DNA from: Apoderus coryli
Taxonomy: Eukaryota > Arthropoda > Insecta > Coleoptera > Attelabidae
NCBI GenBank assembly: GCA_911728435.2
Contig: OU452201.1
Location: forward strand, 62,001-126,000
Length of the DNA: 64,000 nt
Direction of reading: 5' to 3'
Shown: in pieces, positions 61,501-64,000 of the stretch
Layout: each line of letters begins with the position of its first letter
How positions within the stretch are numbered: the first letter of the stretch is position 1
Notes under the pieces: model-generated
Database searches by the model: none
Told to the model about the DNA's origin: nothing
Seen by the model: the letters and a program-made list of their open reading frames with translations, nothing else
Translations under genes and position numbers: made by a program

Positions 61501-64000
61501 TTAACTACTGCAATGAGAAATTGCAGCAATTCTTCAACGAGCGCATACTCAAATACGAACAAGAGCTGTACAAAAAAGAAGGCCTTAGCGTACCAGAAAT
61601 CAGTTTTGTCGATAACCAAGACTGCATAGGTAATGTTTTTTAAACTTTATATTACATTTGACGTTATTTTAAAGGACATTATTTACAGATATAATAGAGA
61701 CTAAAAATAAAGGCATCCTTACATTACTCGATGAGGAATCGAAACTTCCCAAACCATCTTACACGCACTTCACTGAAGAGGTACATAAAGTCTGGTCGAA
61801 GGAATATAGACTAGGACTACCGAGGTCTTCGAAATTAAAGGCGCATAGAAGCATTCGAGACGATGAAGGTTTTTTGATAAAACACTTCGCAGGAGCTGTC
61901 TGCTATCAAACGGTACTTTGGCACACATACAATTTGAAAGTTGGGAATTAAATTAGGTATTTTGATTTTAGAAACAATTTATCGATAAAAACAACGATGC
62001 TTTACATGCTTCGCTAGAGAGTATCATACAAGATAGCAGAAATAAATTGATACAAACGTTGTTCGCCACATCAATGGCCCAGAAAGGCAAACTAACATTC
62101 ATTAGCGTTGGTAACAAGTTTAAAACGCAACTTCAAGAATTAATGGAGAAATTAAGGAGCAATGTAAGCAGACTTAAAACATTCTTAGTTTATTTATTAA
62201 ATTTCTATTATTAAAAACAGGGCACGAACTTTATCCGATGCATCAAACCCAACAACAAAATGGTCGATTTCCAATTCGATGGTAGTCTCAGTCTGATGCA
62301 ACTGAAATGTTCCGGTATGACTTCAGTTTTGGAACTGATGGAACACGGCTTCCCAAGTCGTGCACCATTTGCAGACTTATACAATATGTACAAGGATTAC
62401 TTACCGAAGGAGCTGAAGCAACTGCAGCCGAAAACATTTTGTGAGGTTAGTTCATTGGCTTTAATTTGATGTGGCACTGCTAGGTAAGTTTTCTTCTTAT
62501 AACGGCGCCTCCCTTATTCGAAGGTGATACAGCTCCTCTGAAGGTTTCCTGGCCTGTTCAATTCTTGATAGTACCTCTTTCGTCAAATCGCAACTACTAC
62601 AATAATAATTATAAACTTATCATGCGGTAATCAAGCGTTAGGTTATTTGGGTAAAGTGACAAAAGTTGACCTTAGCCATTCAGAGGGTAATTTTGTAGTT
62701 CTACTCAACTATCGTTGAACAGGTTCGTCAGGCGGCTTAACCGAGGGTCTATTGTGGCGCATACCTAAGTTTGTCAGCAATAGTCCGCGTCTTGCAACTT
62801 GGCTTCTAATTTTACGGTATTTTTTCTAGGCTATGTTGCATAGTTTAAAACTACAAGACAAAGATTTCAAGTTCGGACTCAGCAGAGTGTTCTTCCGACC
62901 TGGAAAGTTTGCAGAGTTCGACAAAATCATGCGATCCGATCCAGAAAATTTGAAATCAATAGTATCCAATGTGAAGAAATGGCTGGTAAAATCCAGATGG
63001 ATTAAAGCACAATTTTGCGCATTAACTGTCATCAAACGTAAGTCAACTTTTGCTTTACAAAATCAACATAATATATTATGCTTCTAATTATTTCTAGTTA
63101 AAAACCGGATGAAATACCGTCTAAAAGCTTTGCTAGTTATACAGAGAACTGTTAAGGGATATTTAGTCCGCAAACGCTATGCTCCACGCATTAAAACATT
63201 GAAAAATATCAAATCACTCGATGCAAATTTGAAGAAGATCGAAAACAGTGCTATGCAATTGAAGAAAGGCAAAGAGGCAAGCACAAATGAAATCAACAAA
63301 CTAAAAAGCGAAATGATAGCAGCTATCGATAGAATTAAGGTAAATAATTGTATCTGCACAGATTTAGGAAGAAATCTATTCTTATTGGTTTCTAGAAAGA
63401 CGACAAAATATCACCAGTAGCTGTTGAACAATTGTATCAAAGTCTAGTTGATAAAGTCAATCATCAAATGTCTAGTTTGAAAAAGAAACTAGAAGAGGAG
63501 AAGATCGCAGAGGAACAGGCACGTCTACTTAAAATCCAAGAAGAATTAGAGCGGCAAAGGAAAATTAAAGAGGAAGAAGAACGGCGAATACAAGAAGAAG
63601 AAGAAAATAGGAAAAAGAAGGCCGAAATTGAGGCTAGGAGAAAGCTAGAAGAAGAACAACGGAAGCGACAGGTAAGGAAGGTTGAGAAAGACACACAAAC
63701 TGCATTATTTATATTGTTAACATGTAGGAAGAACATGATAAGAAGTTAGCGCTAGAAATACAGCAACAACAAGCTAAACTTGAAGAAGAAGAACGTAGAT
63801 ACCAAGAGCAACTGGAACAAGAGCGACAAGATCACGAGTTAGCGTTAAGATTAGCTGAAGAGAGTAATGGGCAATTGGAGGAGAGTCCACCGATGGTTAG
63901 GAAGTAAGTTTATTAAATAATCTATGGATTAGAGGAAAGATATACGTATTAAGTGTTGTTATACATGTCCATTTGCTTTTCTTCCATATGTGCAGCGGAC
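58590..64000 (+). CDS. Myo6: Myosin VI heavy chain, 5' part (runs off the window)
   Basis: Exons read as 58590-58770, 58898-58971, 59027-59578, 59898-60132, 60192-60366, 60427-60584, 61465-61629, 61689-61912, 61972-62163, 62221-62445, 62830-63037, 63098-63339, 63396-63671, 63728-63903, and from 63996 onward. All phases join, giving about 1,027 residues before the last intron. The motor has P-loop GESGAGKT (about residue 149), switch [11 protein letters not shown] and switch [16 protein letters not shown] and RCIKPN also match myosins. The neck follows ([33 protein letters not shown]), then a highly charged helix ([19 protein letters not shown]). The sequence tracks Drosophila jaguar, the minus-end-directed actin motor of endocytosis and cell shape change. 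The cargo domain lies beyond the window. An acceptor at 58573 just before the ATG implies a 5' UTR exon upstream. Confidence 0.95.
60585..61464. repeat. Intron 6 of myosin VI with degenerate direct repeats
   Basis: Between about 60790 and 61170 a motif of the type ATCCTGACATGACAGGCCC..ACT.GGATCCGT.TTATCAATGC recurs about four times in degenerate form (near 60787, 60870, 61000 and 61140). Each is followed by similar AT-rich text. No coding sequence was seen. Confidence 0.45.
62446..62829. other. Intron 10 of myosin VI
   Basis: 384 bases, less AT-rich in part (near 62500-62580), possibly a repeat remnant. No gene seen. Confidence 0.4.

Overview
This window is nuclear DNA from an insect. It is AT-rich, has spliced genes with GT/AG introns, and carries many decayed mariner, non-LTR (LINE), Penelope-like and MITE-type elements. 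The order could not be fixed from sequence alone; a beetle or similar repeat-rich insect fits. Three spliced genes read left to right on the + strand, and one truncated Lunapark copy lies between the first two on the - strand.

Region 1 (about 2.7-16.3 kb): an EEIG1/FAM102 (SYM-3) family gene. Nine coding exons join in phase into a 770-residue protein with an N-terminal C2-type domain, a Ser-rich middle and a conserved C-terminal block. Its introns hold an intact mariner transposase gene (10.4-11.7 kb), a decayed mariner of a second family (12.0-13.2 kb) and inverted Penelope-type hammerhead-like sequence next to exon 3.

Region 2 (16.5-22.2 kb): a Lunapark N-terminal copy without introns and without its zinc ribbon. 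It forms one arm of an inverted duplication whose other arm lost the coding middle. A second copy of the decayed mariner and a LINE nested inside another LINE follow.

Region 3 (22.8-45.1 kb): the most unusual gene. A signal peptide, about 15 tandem thioredoxin-like domains and one C-terminal membrane segment are encoded by 28 exons, nearly all with phase-1 junctions. About half of the domains keep a CxxC pair and the rest have lost it. Every domain has an acidic helix of the type ELENIDDEC. An Asp/Asn-rich and then Lys/Pro-rich linker sits in the middle. Intron 15 is a stack of nested transposons. As read, exon 3 contains a one-base frameshift.

Region 4 (45.2-58.5 kb): no host gene recognised. 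It holds LINE pieces on both strands, an RNase H tail of a LINE, and a Penelope-like GIY-YIG endonuclease unit bounded by inverted terminal repeats and containing a hammerhead-like core.

Region 5 (58.6 kb to the end): the 5' part of the myosin VI gene (motor, neck and start of the coiled coil). It runs off the right edge.

The three host genes are not an operon and show no obvious shared pathway. Exon joins were made by reading splice sites and phases by eye. Family names rest on recognised motifs, not on searches.
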